Assembly: GCA_947579665.1 (NCBI GenBank)
Contig: CANPUZ010000073.1
Span: 186,001-250,000 of the forward strand
Origin: Sympetrum striolatum
Taxonomy: Eukaryota; Arthropoda; Insecta; Odonata; Libellulidae
DNA length: 64,000 nucleotides
Direction of reading: 5' to 3'
The notes under the pieces are model-generated. The model did not search any database. It was not told where the DNA came from and saw only the letters and a program-made list of their open reading frames with translations. The number at the start of each line of letters is the position of its first letter. Position 1 is the stretch's first letter. The position numbers and the translations under genes are program-made. Shown here piece by piece: positions 1 through 14,460 of this stretch.

Positions 1-3000
1 CAAAATTATTCGTTTTCGTTACTTTTTTCGATAAAAAAGCGATAACATGAGGAAAATTAAGGGAAAAAAAGAGGAAAAAAATTTAAATTATGTCTCAAAT
101 TATTAGTTTTTGTTGCTTTTTTCCATATAAAATCGACAATATGAGGAAAATTTAGGGAAAAAAAGAGGAAAAAAATTGAAATTTCGCTCAAATTATTCGT
201 TTTTGTTGCATTTTTCGATAATAATTCGATAAAATTAGGAAAATTAAGGGAATAAAAGAGGAAAAAAATTGAAATTTCGCCAAAATTATTCGTTTTTGTT
301 GCTTTTTTCGATAAAAAAGCGATAACATGAGGAAAATTAAGAGAAAAAAAGAGGAAAAAAATTGAAATTTCGCCAAAATTATTCGTTTTTGTTGCTTTTT
401 ACCATATAAAATCGATGAAATTAGGAAAATTAAGGGAAAAAAGAGGAAAAAAATTGAAAATTCGCTAAAATTATTCGTTTTTGTTGCATTTTTCGATAAT
501 AATTCGATAAAATGAGGAAAATTAAGACTAAAAAAGAGGAAAAAAATTAAAATTTCGCTCAAATTATTAGTTTTTGTTGCTATTTTCGATAATAAATCGA
601 TTAACTGAGGAAAATTAAGGGAAAAAAAGAGGAAAAATATTGAAATTTCGCTCAAATCATTAGTTTTTAATGCTTTTATCGATAATAAATCGATAAAATT
701 AGGAAAATTAAGGGAATAAAAGAGGAAAAAAATTGAAATTTCGCCAAAATTATTCGTTTTTGTTGCTTTTTTCAATAAAAAAGCGATAAAATGAGGAAAA
801 TTAAGGGAAAAAAAGAGGAAAAAAATTGAAAATTCGCCAAAATTATTCGTTTGTGTTGCTCTTTTCCATATAAAATCGATGAAATTAGGAAAATTAAGGG
901 AAAAAAGAGGAAAAAAATTGAAAATTCGCTAAAATTATTCGTTTTTGTTGCTTTTTTCGATAATAAATCGATAAAATGAGGAAAATTAAGGGAAAAAAAG
1001 AGGAAAAAAATTGAAATTTCGCTCAAATTATTCGTTTTTGTTGCTTTTTTCGATAATAAATCGACAAAATGCGGAAAATTAAGGGAAAAAAAGAGGAAAA
1101 AAATCGAAATTTCGCTAAAATTTCTTCGATTTTGTTGCTTTTTTAGATAATAAATCGATAAAATGAGGAAAATTAAGGGAAAAAAGAGGAAAAAAATTGA
1201 AATTTCGCCGAAGTTATTCGTTTTTGTTGCTTTTTTCGATAATAAATGGATAAGATCAGGAAAATTAAGGGAAAAAAAGAGGAAAAAAATTGAAATTTCG
1301 CCAAAATTATTCGTTTTTGTTGCTTTCTTCGATAATAAATCGATAAAATGAGGAAGATTAAGGGAAAAAAAGAGGAAAAAAAATTGAAATTTCGCTAAAA
1401 TTATTCGCTTTTGTTGCTTTTTTGGATAATAAATCGATAAACTGAGGAAAATTAAGGTAAAAACAGAGGAAAAAAATTGAAATTTCGCTCAAATTATTAG
1501 TTTTTGTTGCTTTTTTCGATAATAAATCGATAAAATTAGGAAAATTAAGGAAAAAAAAGAGGAAAAAAATTGAAATTTCGCTCATATTATTAGTTTTTGT
1601 TGCTTTTTTCGATAATAAATCGATAAAATTAGGAAAATTAAGAGAAAAAAAGAGGAAAAAAGTTGAAATTTCGCCAAAATTATTCGTTTTTGTTGCTTTT
1701 TTCGATAATAAATCGAAAAAATTAGGAAAATTAAGGGAAAAAAAGAGGAAAAAAATTGAAATTTCGCTCAAATTATTAGTTTTTGTTGTTTTTTTCGATA
1801 ATAAATCGATTAAATGAGGAAAAAAAGAGGAAAAAAATTGAAATTTCGCTCAAATCATTAGTTTTTGTTGCTTTTATCGATAATAAATCGATAAAATTAG
1901 GAAAATTAAGGGAAAAAAAGAGGAAAAAAATTTAAATTTCGCCAAAATTATTCGTTTTCGTTACTTTTTTCGATAAAAAAGCGATAACATGAGGAAAATT
2001 AAGGGAAAAAAAGAGGAAAAAAATTTAAATTATGTCTCAAATTATTAGTTTTTGTTGCTTTTTTCCATATAAAATCGACAAAATGAGGAAAATTTAGGGA
2101 AAAAAAGAGGAAAAAAATTGAAATTTCGCTCAAATTATTAGTTTTTGTTGCTTTTTTCGATAATAAATCGATAAAATTTATGAAAATTAAGGGAAAAAAG
2201 AGGAAATAATTGAAATTTCGCAAACATTATTAGTTTTTGTTGCGATTTTTTCCATAATAAATCGATAAAATTAGGAAAATTAAGGGAAAAAAGAGGAAAA
2301 AAATTGAAATTTCGCTCAAATTATTAGTTTTTGTTGCTTTTTTCGATAATAAATCGATAAAATTAGGAAAATTAAGGGAAAAAAAGAGGAAAAAAATTGA
2401 AATTTCGCCAAAATTATTCGTTTTTGTTGCTATATTCGATAATAAATCGCAGAAATGAGGAAAAATAAGGGAAAAAAAGAGGAAAAAAATTGAAATTACG
2501 CAAAAATTATTCGTTTCGTTGCTTATTTTGATAAAAAATCGATAAAATTAGGAAAATTAAGGGAAAAAAAGAGGAAAAAAATTGAAATTTCGCAAAAATT
2601 ATTCGTTTTTGTTGCTTATTTCGATAAAATTAGGAAAATTAAGGGAAAAAAGAGGAAAAAAATTGAAATTTCGCTAAAATTATTCGTTTTTGTTGCTTTT
2701 TTCGATTATAAATCGATAAAATGAGGAAAATTAAGGTAAAAAAAGAGGAAAACAATTAAAATTTCGCCGAAATTATTCGTTTTTGTTGCATTTTTCGATA
2801 ATAAATCGATTAAATGAGGAAAATTAAGGGAAAAAGAGAGGAAAAAAATTGAAATTTCGCCGAAGTTATTCGTTTTTGTTGCTTTTTTCGATAATAAATC
2901 GATAAGACCAGGAAAATTAAGGGAAAAAAAGAGGAAAAAAATTGAAATTTCGCGAAAATTATTCGTTTTTGTTGCTTTCTTCGATAATAAATCGATAAAA

Positions 3001-6000
3001 TGAGGAAAATTAAGGGAAAAAAAGAGGAAAAAAATTGAAATTTCGCCAAAATTATTCGCTTTTGTTGCTTTTTTCGATAATAAATCGATAAAATGAGGAA
3101 AATTAAGGTAAAAAAAGAGGAAAAATATTGAAATTTCGCTCAAATTATTAGTTTTTGTTGCTTTTTTCGATAATAAATCGATAAAATTAGGAAAATTAAG
3201 GGAATAAAAGTGGAAAAAAATTGAAATTTCGCTCATATTATTAGTTTTTGTTGCTTTTTTGGATAATAAATCGATAAAATTAGGAAAATTAAGAGAAAAC
3301 AAGAGGAAAAAAGTTGAATTTCGCCAAAATTATTCGTTTTTGTTGCTATTCTCGATAATAAATCGAAAAAATTAGGAAAATTAAGGGAAAAAAAGAGGAA
3401 AAAAATTGAAATTTCGCTCAAATTAATAGTTTTTGTTGCTTTTTTCGATAATATATCGATTAAATGAGGAAAATTAAGGGAAAAAAAGAGGAAATAATTG
3501 AAATTTCGCAAACTTTATTAGTTTTTGTTGCGTTTTTTTCCATAATAAATCGATAAAATTAGGAAAATTAAGGTAAAAAAAGAGGAAAAAAATTGAAATT
3601 TCGCCAAAATTATTCGTTTTTGTTGCTTTTTTCCATATAAAATCGAAGAAATGAGGAAAATTAAGGGAAAAAAATTGAAATTTCGCCGAAATTATTCGTT
3701 TTTGTTGCTTTTTTCGATAATAAATCGATAAAATGAGGAAAATTAAGGGAAAAAATAGAGGAAAATAATCGAAATTTCGCAAAAATTATTCGTTTTTGTT
3801 GCTTTTTTCGATAATAAATCGATAAAATTAGGAAAATTAAGGGAAAAAAAGAGGAAAAAAATTGAAATTTCGCTCAAATTATTAGTTTTTGTTGCTTTTT
3901 TCGATAATAAATCGATTAAATGAGGAAAATTAAGGGAAAAAAAGAGGAAAAAAATTGAAATTTCGCGAAAACTATTCGTTTTTGTTGCTTTTTTCGATAA
4001 AAAAGCGATAAAATGAGGAAAATTAAGGGAAAAAAAGAGGAAAAAAATTGAAAATTCGCCAAAATTATTCGTTTGTGTTGCTTTTTTCCATATAAAATCG
4101 ATGAAATTAGGAAAATTAAGGGAGAAAAGAGGAAAAAAATTGAAAATTCGCTAAAATTATTCGTTTTTGTTGCTTTTTTCGAAAATAAATCGATAAAATG
4201 AAGAAAATTAAGGCTAAAAAAGAGGAAAAAAATTGAAATTTCGCTAAAATTATTCTTTTTTGTTGCTTTTTTCGATAATAAATCGATAAAATTAGGAAAA
4301 TTAAGGAAAAAAAAGGAAAAAAATTGAAATTTCGCCGAAATTATTCGTTCTTGTTGCTTTTTTCGATAATAAATCGATAAAATGAGGAAAATTAAGGGAA
4401 AAAAAGAGGAAAAAAATAGAAATTTCGCTAAAATTATTTGCTTTTTTTGCTTTTTTCGATAATAAATCGATAAAATGGGGAAAATTAAGGGAAAAGAAGA
4501 GGAAGAAAATTGAAATTTCGCCGAAATTATTTGTTTTTGTTGCTTTTTTCGATAATAAATCGATAAAATGAGGAAAATTAAGAGAAATAAAGAGGAAAAA
4601 AATTGAAAATTCGCTAAAATTATTCGTTTTTGTTGCTTTTTAGATAAAAAATCGATAAAATGAGGAAAATAAAGGGAAAAAAATTGAAATTTCGCTCAAA
4701 TTATTTTTTTTTTGTTTTTTCGATAATAAATCGAAGAAATGAGGAAAATAAAGGGAAAATAGAGGAAAAAAATCGAAAATTCGCCAAAATTATTCGTTTG
4801 TGTTGCTTTTTTCCATATAAAATCGATGAAATTAGGAAAATTAAGGGAAAAAAGAGGAAAAAAATTGAAAATTCACTAAAATTATTCGTTTTTGTTGCTT
4901 TTTTCGATAATAAATCGATAAAATTAGGAAAATTAAGACTAAATAAGTGGAAAAAAATTGATATTTCGCTCAAATTATTAGTTTTTGTTGCTTTTTTTGA
5001 TAATAAATCGATAAAATTAGGAAAATTACGGGAAAACAATTGAAATTTCGCTCATATTATTAGTTTTTGTTGCTTTTTTCGATAATAAATGGATAAAATT
5101 AGGAAAATTAAGAGAAAAAAAGAGGAAAAAAATTAAAATTTCGCTCAAATTATTCGTTTTTGTTGCTTTTTTCGATAATAAATCGACAAAATGCGGAAAA
5201 TTAAGGGAAAAAAAGAGGAAAAAAATTGAAATTTCGCCAAAATTATTCGTTTTTGTTGCTTTTTTCCTTATAAAATCGATGAAATTAGGAAAATTAAGGG
5301 AAAAAAGAGGAAAAAAATTGAAAATTCGCTAAAATTATTCGTTTTTGTTGCATTTTTCGATAATAATTCGATAAAATGAGGAAAATTAAGACTAAAAAAG
5401 AGGATAAAAATTAAAATTTCGCTCAAATTATTAGTTTTTGTTGCTATTTTCGATAATAAATCGATTAAATGAGGAAAATTAAGGGAAAAAAAGAGGAAAA
5501 AAATTGAAATTTCGCTCAAATCATTAGTTTTTGTTGCTTTTATCGATAATAAATCGATAAAATTAGGAAAATTAAGGGAATAAAATAGGAAAAAAATTGA
5601 AATTTCGCCAAAATTATTCGTTTTTGTTGCTTTTTTCAATAAAAAAGCGATAAAATGAGGAAAATTAAGGGAAAAAAAGAGGAAAAAAATTGAAAATTCG
5701 CCAAAATTATTCGCTTGTGTTGCTTTTTTCCATATAAAATCGATGAAATTAGGAAAATTAAGGGAAAAAAGAGGAAAAAAATTGAAAATTCGCTAAAATT
5801 ATTCGTTTTTGTTGCTTTTTTCGATAATAAATCGATAAAATGAGGAAAATTAAGGCTAAAAAAGAGGAAAAAAATTGAAATTTCGCTCAAATTATTCTTT
5901 TTTGTTGCTTTTTTCGATAATGAATCGATAAAATTAGGAAAATTAAGGAAAAAAAAGGAAAAAAATTGAAATTTCGCCGAAATTATTCGTTTTTGTTGCT

Positions 6001-9000
6001 TTTGTAGATAAAAAATCGATAAAATGAGGAAAATAAAGGGAAAAAAGTTGAAATTTCGCTCAAATTATTTTTTTTTTGTTTTTTCGATAATAAATCGAAG
6101 AAATGAGGAAAATAAAGGGAATAAAGAGGAAAAAAATTGAAAATTCGCTAAAATTATTCGTTTTTGTTGCTTTTTTCGATAATAAATCGATAAAATGAGG
6201 AAAATTAAGGGAAAAAAAGAGGAAAAAAATTGAAATTTCGCTCAAATTATTCGTTTTTGTTGCTTTTTTCGATAATAAATCGACAAAATGCGGAAAATTA
6301 AGGGAAAAAAAGAGGAAAAAAATCGAAATTTCGCTAAAATTTCTTCGATTTTGTTGCTTTTTTAGATAATAAATCGATAAAATGAGGAAAATTAAGGGAA
6401 TAAAGAGGAAAAAAATTGAAATTTCGCCGAAGTTATTCGTTTTTGTTGCTTTTTTCGATAATAAATGGATAAGATCAGGAAAATCAAGGGAAAAAAAGAG
6501 GAAAAAAATTGAAATTTCGCCAAAATTATTCGTTTTTGTTGCTTTCTTCGATAATAAATCGATAAAATGAGGAAGATTAAGGGAAAAAAAGAGGAAAAAA
6601 ATTGAAATTTCGCTAAAATTATTCGCTTTTGTTGCTTTTTTCGATAATAAATCGACAAAATGCGGAAAATTAAGGGAAAAAAAGAGGAAAAAAATTGAAA
6701 TTTCGCTCAAATTATTAGTTTTTGTTGCTTTTTTCGATAATAAATCGATAAAATTAGGAAAATTAAGGAAAAAAAAGAGGAAAAAAATTGAAATTTCGCT
6801 CATATTATTAGTTTTTGTTGCTTTTTTCGATAATAAATCGATAAAATTAGGAAAATTAAGAGAAAAAAAGAGGAAAAAAGTTGAAATTTCGCCAAAATTA
6901 TTCGTTTTTGTTGCTTTTTTCGATAATAAATCGAAAAAATTAGGAAAATTAAGGGGAAAAAAGAGGAAAAAAATTGAAATTTTTCTCAAATTATTAGTTT
7001 TTGTTGCTTTTTTCGATAATAAATCGAAAAAATTAGGAAAATTAAGGGAAAAAAGAGGAAAAAAATTGAAATTTCGTTCAAATTATTAGTTTTTGTTGCT
7101 TTCTTCGATAATAAATCGATTAAATGAGGAAAATTAAGGGAAAAAAAGAGGAAAAAAATTGAAATTTCGCTCAAATTATTAGTTTTTGTTGCTTTTTTCG
7201 ATAATAAATCAATAAAATTAGGAAAATTAAGGGAAAAAAAGAGGAAATAATTGAAATTTCGCAATCTTTATTAGTTTTTGTTGCGTTTTTTTCCATAATA
7301 AATCGATAAAATTAGGAAAATTAAGGTAAAAAAAGAGGAAAAAAATTGAAATTTCGCCAAAATTATTCGTTTTTGTTGCTTTTTTCCATATAAAATCGAA
7401 AAAATGAGGAAAATTAAGGGAAAATAAGAGGAAAAAAATTGAAATTTCGCCGAAATTATTCGTTTTTGTTGCTTTTTTCGATAATAAATCGATAAAATGA
7501 GGAAAATTAAGGGAAACAAAGAGGAAAAAATTTGAAATTTCACCGAAATTATTCGTTTTTGTTGCTTTTTTCGACAATAAATCGAAAAAATTAGGAAAAT
7601 TATTGAAAAAAAGAGGAAAAAAATTGAAATTTCGTTCAAATTATTAGTTTTTGTTGCTTTCTTCGATAATAAATCAATTAAATGAGGAAAATTAAGGGAA
7701 AAAAAGAGGAAAAAAATTGAAATTTCGCTCAAATTATTAGTTTTTGTTGCTTTTTTCCATATAAAATCGAAGAAATGAGGAAAATTAAGGGAAAAAAATT
7801 GAATTTCGCCGAAATTATTCGTTTTTGTTGCTTTTTTCGATAATAAATCGATAAAATGAGGAAAATTAAGGGAAAAAAAGAGGAAAAAAATTGAAATTTC
7901 GCTCAAATTATTAGTTTTTGTTGCTTTTTTCGATAATAAATCGATTAAATGAGTAAAATTAAGGGAAAAAAAGAGGAAAAAAATTGAAATTTCGCCAAAA
8001 GTATTCGTTTTTGTTGCTTTTTTCGATAAAAAAGCGATAAAATGAGGAAAATTAAGGGAAAAAAAGAGGAAAAAAATTGAAAATTCGCCAAAATTATTCG
8101 TTTGTGTTGCTTTTTTCCATATAAAATCGATGAAATTAGGAAAATTAAGGGAGAAAAGAGGAAAAAAATTGAAAATTCGATAAAATTATTCGTTTTTGTT
8201 GCTTTTTTCGAAAATAAATCGATAAAATGAGGAAAATTAAGGCTAAAAAAGAGGAAAAAAATTGAAATTTCGCTAAAATTATTCTTTTTTGTTGCTTTTT
8301 TCGATAATAAATCGATAAAATTAGGAAAATTAAGGAAAAAAAAGGAAAAAAATTGAAATTTCGCCGAAATTATTCGTTCTTGTTGCTTTTTTCGATAATA
8401 AATCGATAAAATGAGGAAAATTAAGGGAAAAAAAGAGGAAAAAAATTGAAAATTCGCCAAAATTATTCGTTTGTGTTGCTTTTTTCCATATAAAATCGAT
8501 GAAATTAGGAAAATTAAGGGAGAAAAGAGGAAAAAAATTGAAAATTCGATAAAATTATTTGCTTTTTTTGCTTTTTTCGATAATAAATCGATAAAATGAG
8601 GAAAATTAAGGGAAAAGAAGAGGAAGAAAATTGAAATTTCGCTGAAATTATTTGTTTTTGTTGCTTTTTTCGATAATAAATCGATAAAATGAGGAAAATA
8701 AAGGGAAAAAAATTGAAATTTCGCTCAAATTATTTTTTTTTTGTTTTTTCGATAATAAATCGAAGAAATGAGGAAAATAAAGGGAAAATAGAGGAAAAAA
8801 ATCGAAAATTCGCCAAAATTATTCGTTTGTGTTGCTTTTTTCCATATAAAATCGATGAAATTAGGAAAATTAAGGGAAAAAAGAGGAAAAAAATTGAAAA
8901 TTCACTAAAATTATTCGTTTTTGTTGCTTTTTTCGATAATAAATCGATAAAATTAGGAAAATTAAGACTAAAAAAGTGGAAAAAAATTGATATTTCGCTC

Positions 9001-12000
9001 AAATTATTAGTTTTTGTTGCTTTTTTCGATAATAAATCGATAAAATTAGGAAAATTACGGGAAAACAATTGAAATTTCGCTCATATTATTAGTTTTTGTT
9101 GCTTTTTTCGATAATAAATGGATAAAATTAGGAAAATTAAGAGAAAAAAAGAGGAAAAAAATTAAAATTTCGCTCAAATTATTCGTTTTTGTTGCTTTTT
9201 TCGATAATAAATCGATAAAATGAGGAAAATTAAGGGAAAAAAAGAGGAAAAAAATTGAAATTTCGCTCAAATTATTCGTTTTTGTTGCTTTTTTCGATAA
9301 TAAATCGACAAAATGCGGAAAATTAAGGGAAAAAAAGAGGAAAAAAATCGAAATTTCGCTAAAATTTCTTCGATTTTGTTGCTTTTTTAGATAATAAATC
9401 GATAAAATGAGGAAAATTAAGGGAATAAAGAGGAAAAAAATTGAAATTTCGCCGAAGTTATTCGTTTTTGTTGCTTTTTTCGATAATAAATGGATAAGAT
9501 CAGGAAAATCAAGGGAAATAAAGAGGAAAAAAATTGAAATTTCGCCAAAATTATTCGTTTTTGTTGCTTTCTTCGATAATAAATCGATAAAATGAGGAAG
9601 ATTAAGGGAAAAAAAGAGGAAAAAAATTGAAATTTCGCTAAAATTATTCGCTTTTGTTGCTTTTTTCGATAATAAATCGATAAAATGAGGAAAATTAAGG
9701 TAAAAACAGAGGAAAAAAATTGAAATTTCGCTCAAATTATTAGTTTTTGTTGCTTTTTTCGATAATAAATCGATAAAATTAGGAAAATTAAGGAAAAAAA
9801 AGAGGAAAAAAATTGAAATTTCGCTCATATTATTAGTTTTTGTTGCTTTTTTCGATAATAAATCGATAAAATTAGGAAAATTAAGAGAAAAAAAGAGGAA
9901 AAAAGTTGAAATTTCGCCAAAATTATTCGTTTTTGTTGCTTTTTTCGATAATAAATCGAAAAAATTAGGAAAATTAAGGGGAAAAAAGAGGAAAAAAATT
10001 GAAATTTTTCTCAAATTATTAGTTTTTGTTGCTTTTTTCGATAATAAATCGAAAAAATTAGGAAAATTAAGGGAAAAAAAGAGGAAAAAAATTGAAATTT
10101 CGTTCAAATTATTAGTTTTTGTTGCTTTCTTCGATAATAAATCGATTAAATGAGGAAAATTAAGGGAAAAAAAGAGGAAAAAAATTGAAATTTCGCTCAA
10201 ATTATTAGTTTTTGTTGCTTTTTTCGATAATAAATCAATAAAATTAGGAAAATTAAGGGAAAAAAAGAGGAAATAATTGAAATTTCGCAATCTTTATTAG
10301 TTTTTGTTGCGTTTTTTTCCATAATAAATCGATAAAATTAGGAAAATTAAGGTAAAAAAAGAGGAAAAAAATTGAAATTTCGCCAAAATTATTCGTTTTT
10401 GTTGCTTTTTTCCATATAAAATCGAAAAAATGAGGAAAATTAAGGGAAAATAAGAGGAAAAAAATTGAAATTTCGCAAAAATTATTCGTTTCTGTTGCTT
10501 ATTTTGATAAAAAATCGATAAAATTAGGAAAATTAAGGGAAAAAAAGAGGAAAAAAATTGAAATTTCGCTAAAAGTATTTGCTTTTGTTGCTTTTTTCGA
10601 TAAAAAATCGATAAAATTAGGAAAATTAAGGAAATAAAAAAGGAAAAAAATTGAAATTTCGCCGAAATTATTCGTTTTTGTTGCTTTTTTCGATAATAAA
10701 TCGATAAAATGAGGAAAATTAAGGGAAAAAAAGAGGAAAAAATTTGAAATTTCACCGAAATTATTCGTTTTTGTTGCTTTTTTCGACAATAAATCGAAAA
10801 AATTAGGAAAATTAAGGGAAAAAAAGAGGAAAAAAATTGAAATTTCGTTCAAATTATTAGTTTTTGTTGCTTTCTTCGATAATAAATCAATTAAATGAGG
10901 AAAATTAAGGGAAAAAAAGAGGAAAAAAATTGAAATTTCGCTCAAATTATTAGTTTTTGTTGCTTTTTTCCATATAAAATCGAAGAAATGAGGAAAATTA
11001 AGGGAAAAAAATTGAATTTCGCCGAAATTATTCGTTTTTGTTGCTTTTTTCGATAATAAATCGATAAAATGAGGAAAATTAAGGGAAAAAAAGAGGAAAA
11101 AAATTGAAATTTCGCTCAAATTATTAGTTTTTGTTGCTTTTTTCGATAATAAATCGATTAAATGAGTAAAATTAAGGGAAAAAAAGAGGAAAAAAATTGA
11201 AATTTCGCCAAAAGTATTCGTTTTTGTTGCTTTTTTCGATAAAAAAGCGATAAAATGAGGAAAATTAAGGGAAAAAAAGAGGAAAAAAATTGAAAATTCG
11301 CCAAAATTATTCGTTTGTGTTGCTTTTTTCCATATAAAATCGATGAAATTAGGAAAATTAAGGGAGAAAAGAGGAAAAAAATTGAAAATTCGATAAAATT
11401 ATTCGTTTTTGTTGCTTTTTTCGAAAATAAATCGATAAAATGAGGAAAATTAAGGCTAAAAAAGAGGAAAAAAATTGAAATTTCGCTAAAATTATTCTTT
11501 TTTGTTGCTTTTTTCGATAATAAATCGATAAAATTAGGAAAATTAAGGAAAAAAAAGGAAAAAAATTGAAATTTCGCCGAAATTATTCGTTCTTGTTGCT
11601 TTTTTCGATAATAAATCGATAAAATGAGGAAAATTAAGGGAAAAAAAGAGGAAAAAAATTGAAAATTCGCGAAAATTATTCGTTTGTGTTGCTTTTTTCC
11701 ATATAAAATCGATGAAATTAGGAAAATTAAGGGAGAAAAGAGGAAAAAAATTGAAAATTCGATAAAATTATTTGCTTTTTTTGCTTTTTTCGATAATAAA
11801 TCGATAAAATGAGGAAAATTAAGGGAAAAGAAGAGGAAGAAAATTGAAATTTCGCTGAAATTATTTGTTTTTGTTGCTTTTTTCGATAATAAATCGATAA
11901 AATGAGGAAAATAAAGGGAAAAAAATTGAAATTTCGCTCAAATAATTTTTTTTTTGTTTTTTCGATAATAAATCGAAGAAATGAGGAAAATAAAGGGAAA

Positions 12001-12279
12001 ATAGAGGAAAAAAATCGAAAATTCGCCAAAATTATTCGTTTGTGTTGCTTTTTTCCATATAAAATCGATGAAATTAGGAAAATTAAGGGAAAAAAGAGGA
12101 AAAAAATTGAAAATTCACTAAAATTATTCGTTTTTGTTGCTTTTTTCGATAATAAATCGATAAAATTAGGAAAATTAAGACTAAAAAAGTGGAAAAAAAT
12201 TGATATTTCGCTCAAATTATTAGTTTTTGTTGCTTTTTTCGATAATAAATCGATAAAATTAGGAAAATTACGGGAAAAC

Positions 12280-14460
12280 AATTGAAATTTCGCTCATATT
12301 ATTAGTTTTTGTTGCTTTTTTCGATAATAAATGGATAAAATTAGGAAAATTAAGAGAAAAAAAGAGGAAAAAAATTAAAATTTCGCTCAAATTATTCGTT
12401 TTTGTTGCTTTTTTCGATAATAAATCGACAAAATGCGGAAAATTAAGGGAAAAAAAGAGGAAAAAAATTGAAAATTCGCCAAAATTATTCGTTTTTGTTG
12501 CTTTTTTCCATATAAAATCGATGAAATTAGGAAAATTAAGGGAGAAAAGAGGAAAAAAATTGAAAATTCGATAAAATTATTCGTTTTTGTTGCTTTTTTC
12601 GAAAATAAATCGATAAAATGAGGAAAATTAAGGCTAAAAAAGAGGAAAAAAATTGAAATTTCGCTAAAATTATCCTTTTTTGTTGCTTTTTTCGATAATA
12701 AATCGATAAAATTAGGAAAATTAAGGAAAAAAAAGGAAAAAAATTGAAATTTCGCCGAAATTATTCGTTCTTGTTGCTTTTTTCGATAATAAATCGATAA
12801 AATGAGGAAAATTAAGGGAAAAAAAGAGGAAAAAAATAGAAATTTCGCTAAAATTATTTGCTTTTTTTGCTTTTTTCGATAATAAATCGATAAAATGAGG
12901 AAAATTAAGGGAAAAGAAGAGGAAGAAAATTGAAATTTCGCTGAAATTATTTGTTTTTGTTGCTTTTTTCGATAATAAATCGATAAAATGAGGAAAATAA
13001 AGGGAAAAAAATTGAAATTTCGCTCAAATTATTTTTTTTTTTGTTTTTTCGATAATAAATCGAAGAAATGAGGAAAATAAAGGGAAAATAGAGGAAAAAA
13101 ATCGAAAATTCGCCAAAATTATTCGTTTGTGTTGCTTTTTTCCATATAAAATCGATGAAATTAGGAAAATTAAGGGAAAAAAGAGGAAAAAAATTGAAAA
13201 TTCACTAAAGTTATTCGTTTTTGTTGCTTTTTTCGATAATAAATCGATAAAATTAGGAAAATTAAGACTAAAAAAGTGGAAAAAAATTGATATTTCGCTC
13301 AAATTATTAGTTTTTGTTGCTTTTTTCGATAATAAATCGATAAAATTAGGAAAATTACGGGAAAACAATTGAAATTTCGCTCATATTATTAGTTTTTGTT
13401 GCTTTTTTCGATAATAAATGGATAAAATTAGGAAAATTAAGAGAAAAAAAGAGGAAAAAAATTAAAATTTCGCTCAAATTATTCGTTTTTGTTGCTTTTT
13501 TCGATAATAAATCGACAAAATGCGGAAAATTAAGGGAAAAAAAGAGGAAAAAAATTGAAAATTCGCCAAAATTATTCGTTTTTGTTGCTTTTTTCCATAT
13601 AAAATCGATGAAATTAGGAAAATTAAGGGAGAAAAGAGGAAAAAAATTGAAAATTCGATAAAATTATTCGTTTTTGTTGCTTTTTTCGAAAATAAATCGA
13701 TAAAATGAGGAAAATTAAGGCTAAAAAAGAGGAAAAAAATTGAAATTTCGCTAAAATTATCCTTTTTTGTTGCTTTTTTCGATAATAAATCGATAAAATT
13801 AGGAAAATTAAGGAAAAAAAAGGAAAAAAATTGAAATTTCGCCGAAATTATTCGTTCTTGTTGCTTTTTTCGATAATAAATCGATAAAATGAGGAAAATT
13901 AAGGGAAAAAAAGAGGAAAAAAATAGAAATTTCGCTAAAATTATTTGCTTTTTTGCTTTTTTCGATAATAAATCGATAAAATGAGGAAAATTAAGGGAAA
14001 AGAAGAGGATGAAAATTGAAATTTCGCCGAAATTATTTGTTTTTGTTGCTTTTTTCGATAATAAATCGATAAAATGAGGAAAATTAAGAGAAATAAAGAG
14101 GAAAAAAATTGAAAATTCGCTAAAATTATTCGTTTTTGTTGCTTTTTAGATAAAAAATCGATAAAATGAGGAAAATAAAGGGAAAAAAATTGAAATTTCG
14201 CTCAAATTATTTTTTTTTTTGTTTTTTCGATAATAAATCGAAGAAATGAGGAAAATAAAGGGAAAATAGAGGAAAAAAATCGAAAATTCGCCAAAATTAT
14301 TCGTTTGTGTTGCTTTTTTCCATATAAAATCGATGAAATTAGGAAAATTAAGGGAAAAAAGAGGAAAAAAATTGAAAATTCACTAAAATTATTCGTTTTT
14401 GTTGCTTTTTTCGATAATAAATCGATAAAATTAGGAAAATTAAGACTAAAAAAGTGGAAA
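12280..14460. repeat. Tandem 1,087-bp higher-order duplication inside the satellite
   Basis: A rare variant monomer beginning 'ttacgggaaaacaattg' lies at 12,268 and 13,355, and the sequence that follows (for example at 12,374 and 13,461) agrees almost base for base, so a block of about 11.7 monomers is repeated in tandem. The same variant also occurs at 5,026, 9,055, 18,661 and, altered, 19,866, giving offsets of 4,029, 3,213, 1,087, 5,306 and 1,205 bp. Other block copies have offsets of 3,025 bp (6,382 to 9,407), about 5,374 bp (16,102 to 21,475; 16,784 to 22,159) and 1,011 bp (24,236 to 25,247). The array therefore spread partly by duplication of multi-monomer blocks. Confidence 0.8.

Noticed and set aside
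9055..10290. 411-codon minus-strand ORF and other long ORFs across 1-29,000
   Set aside because: They are concatenated 31-codon satellite units, appear in several overlapping frames at once, and lack start context or any non-repeat sequence.
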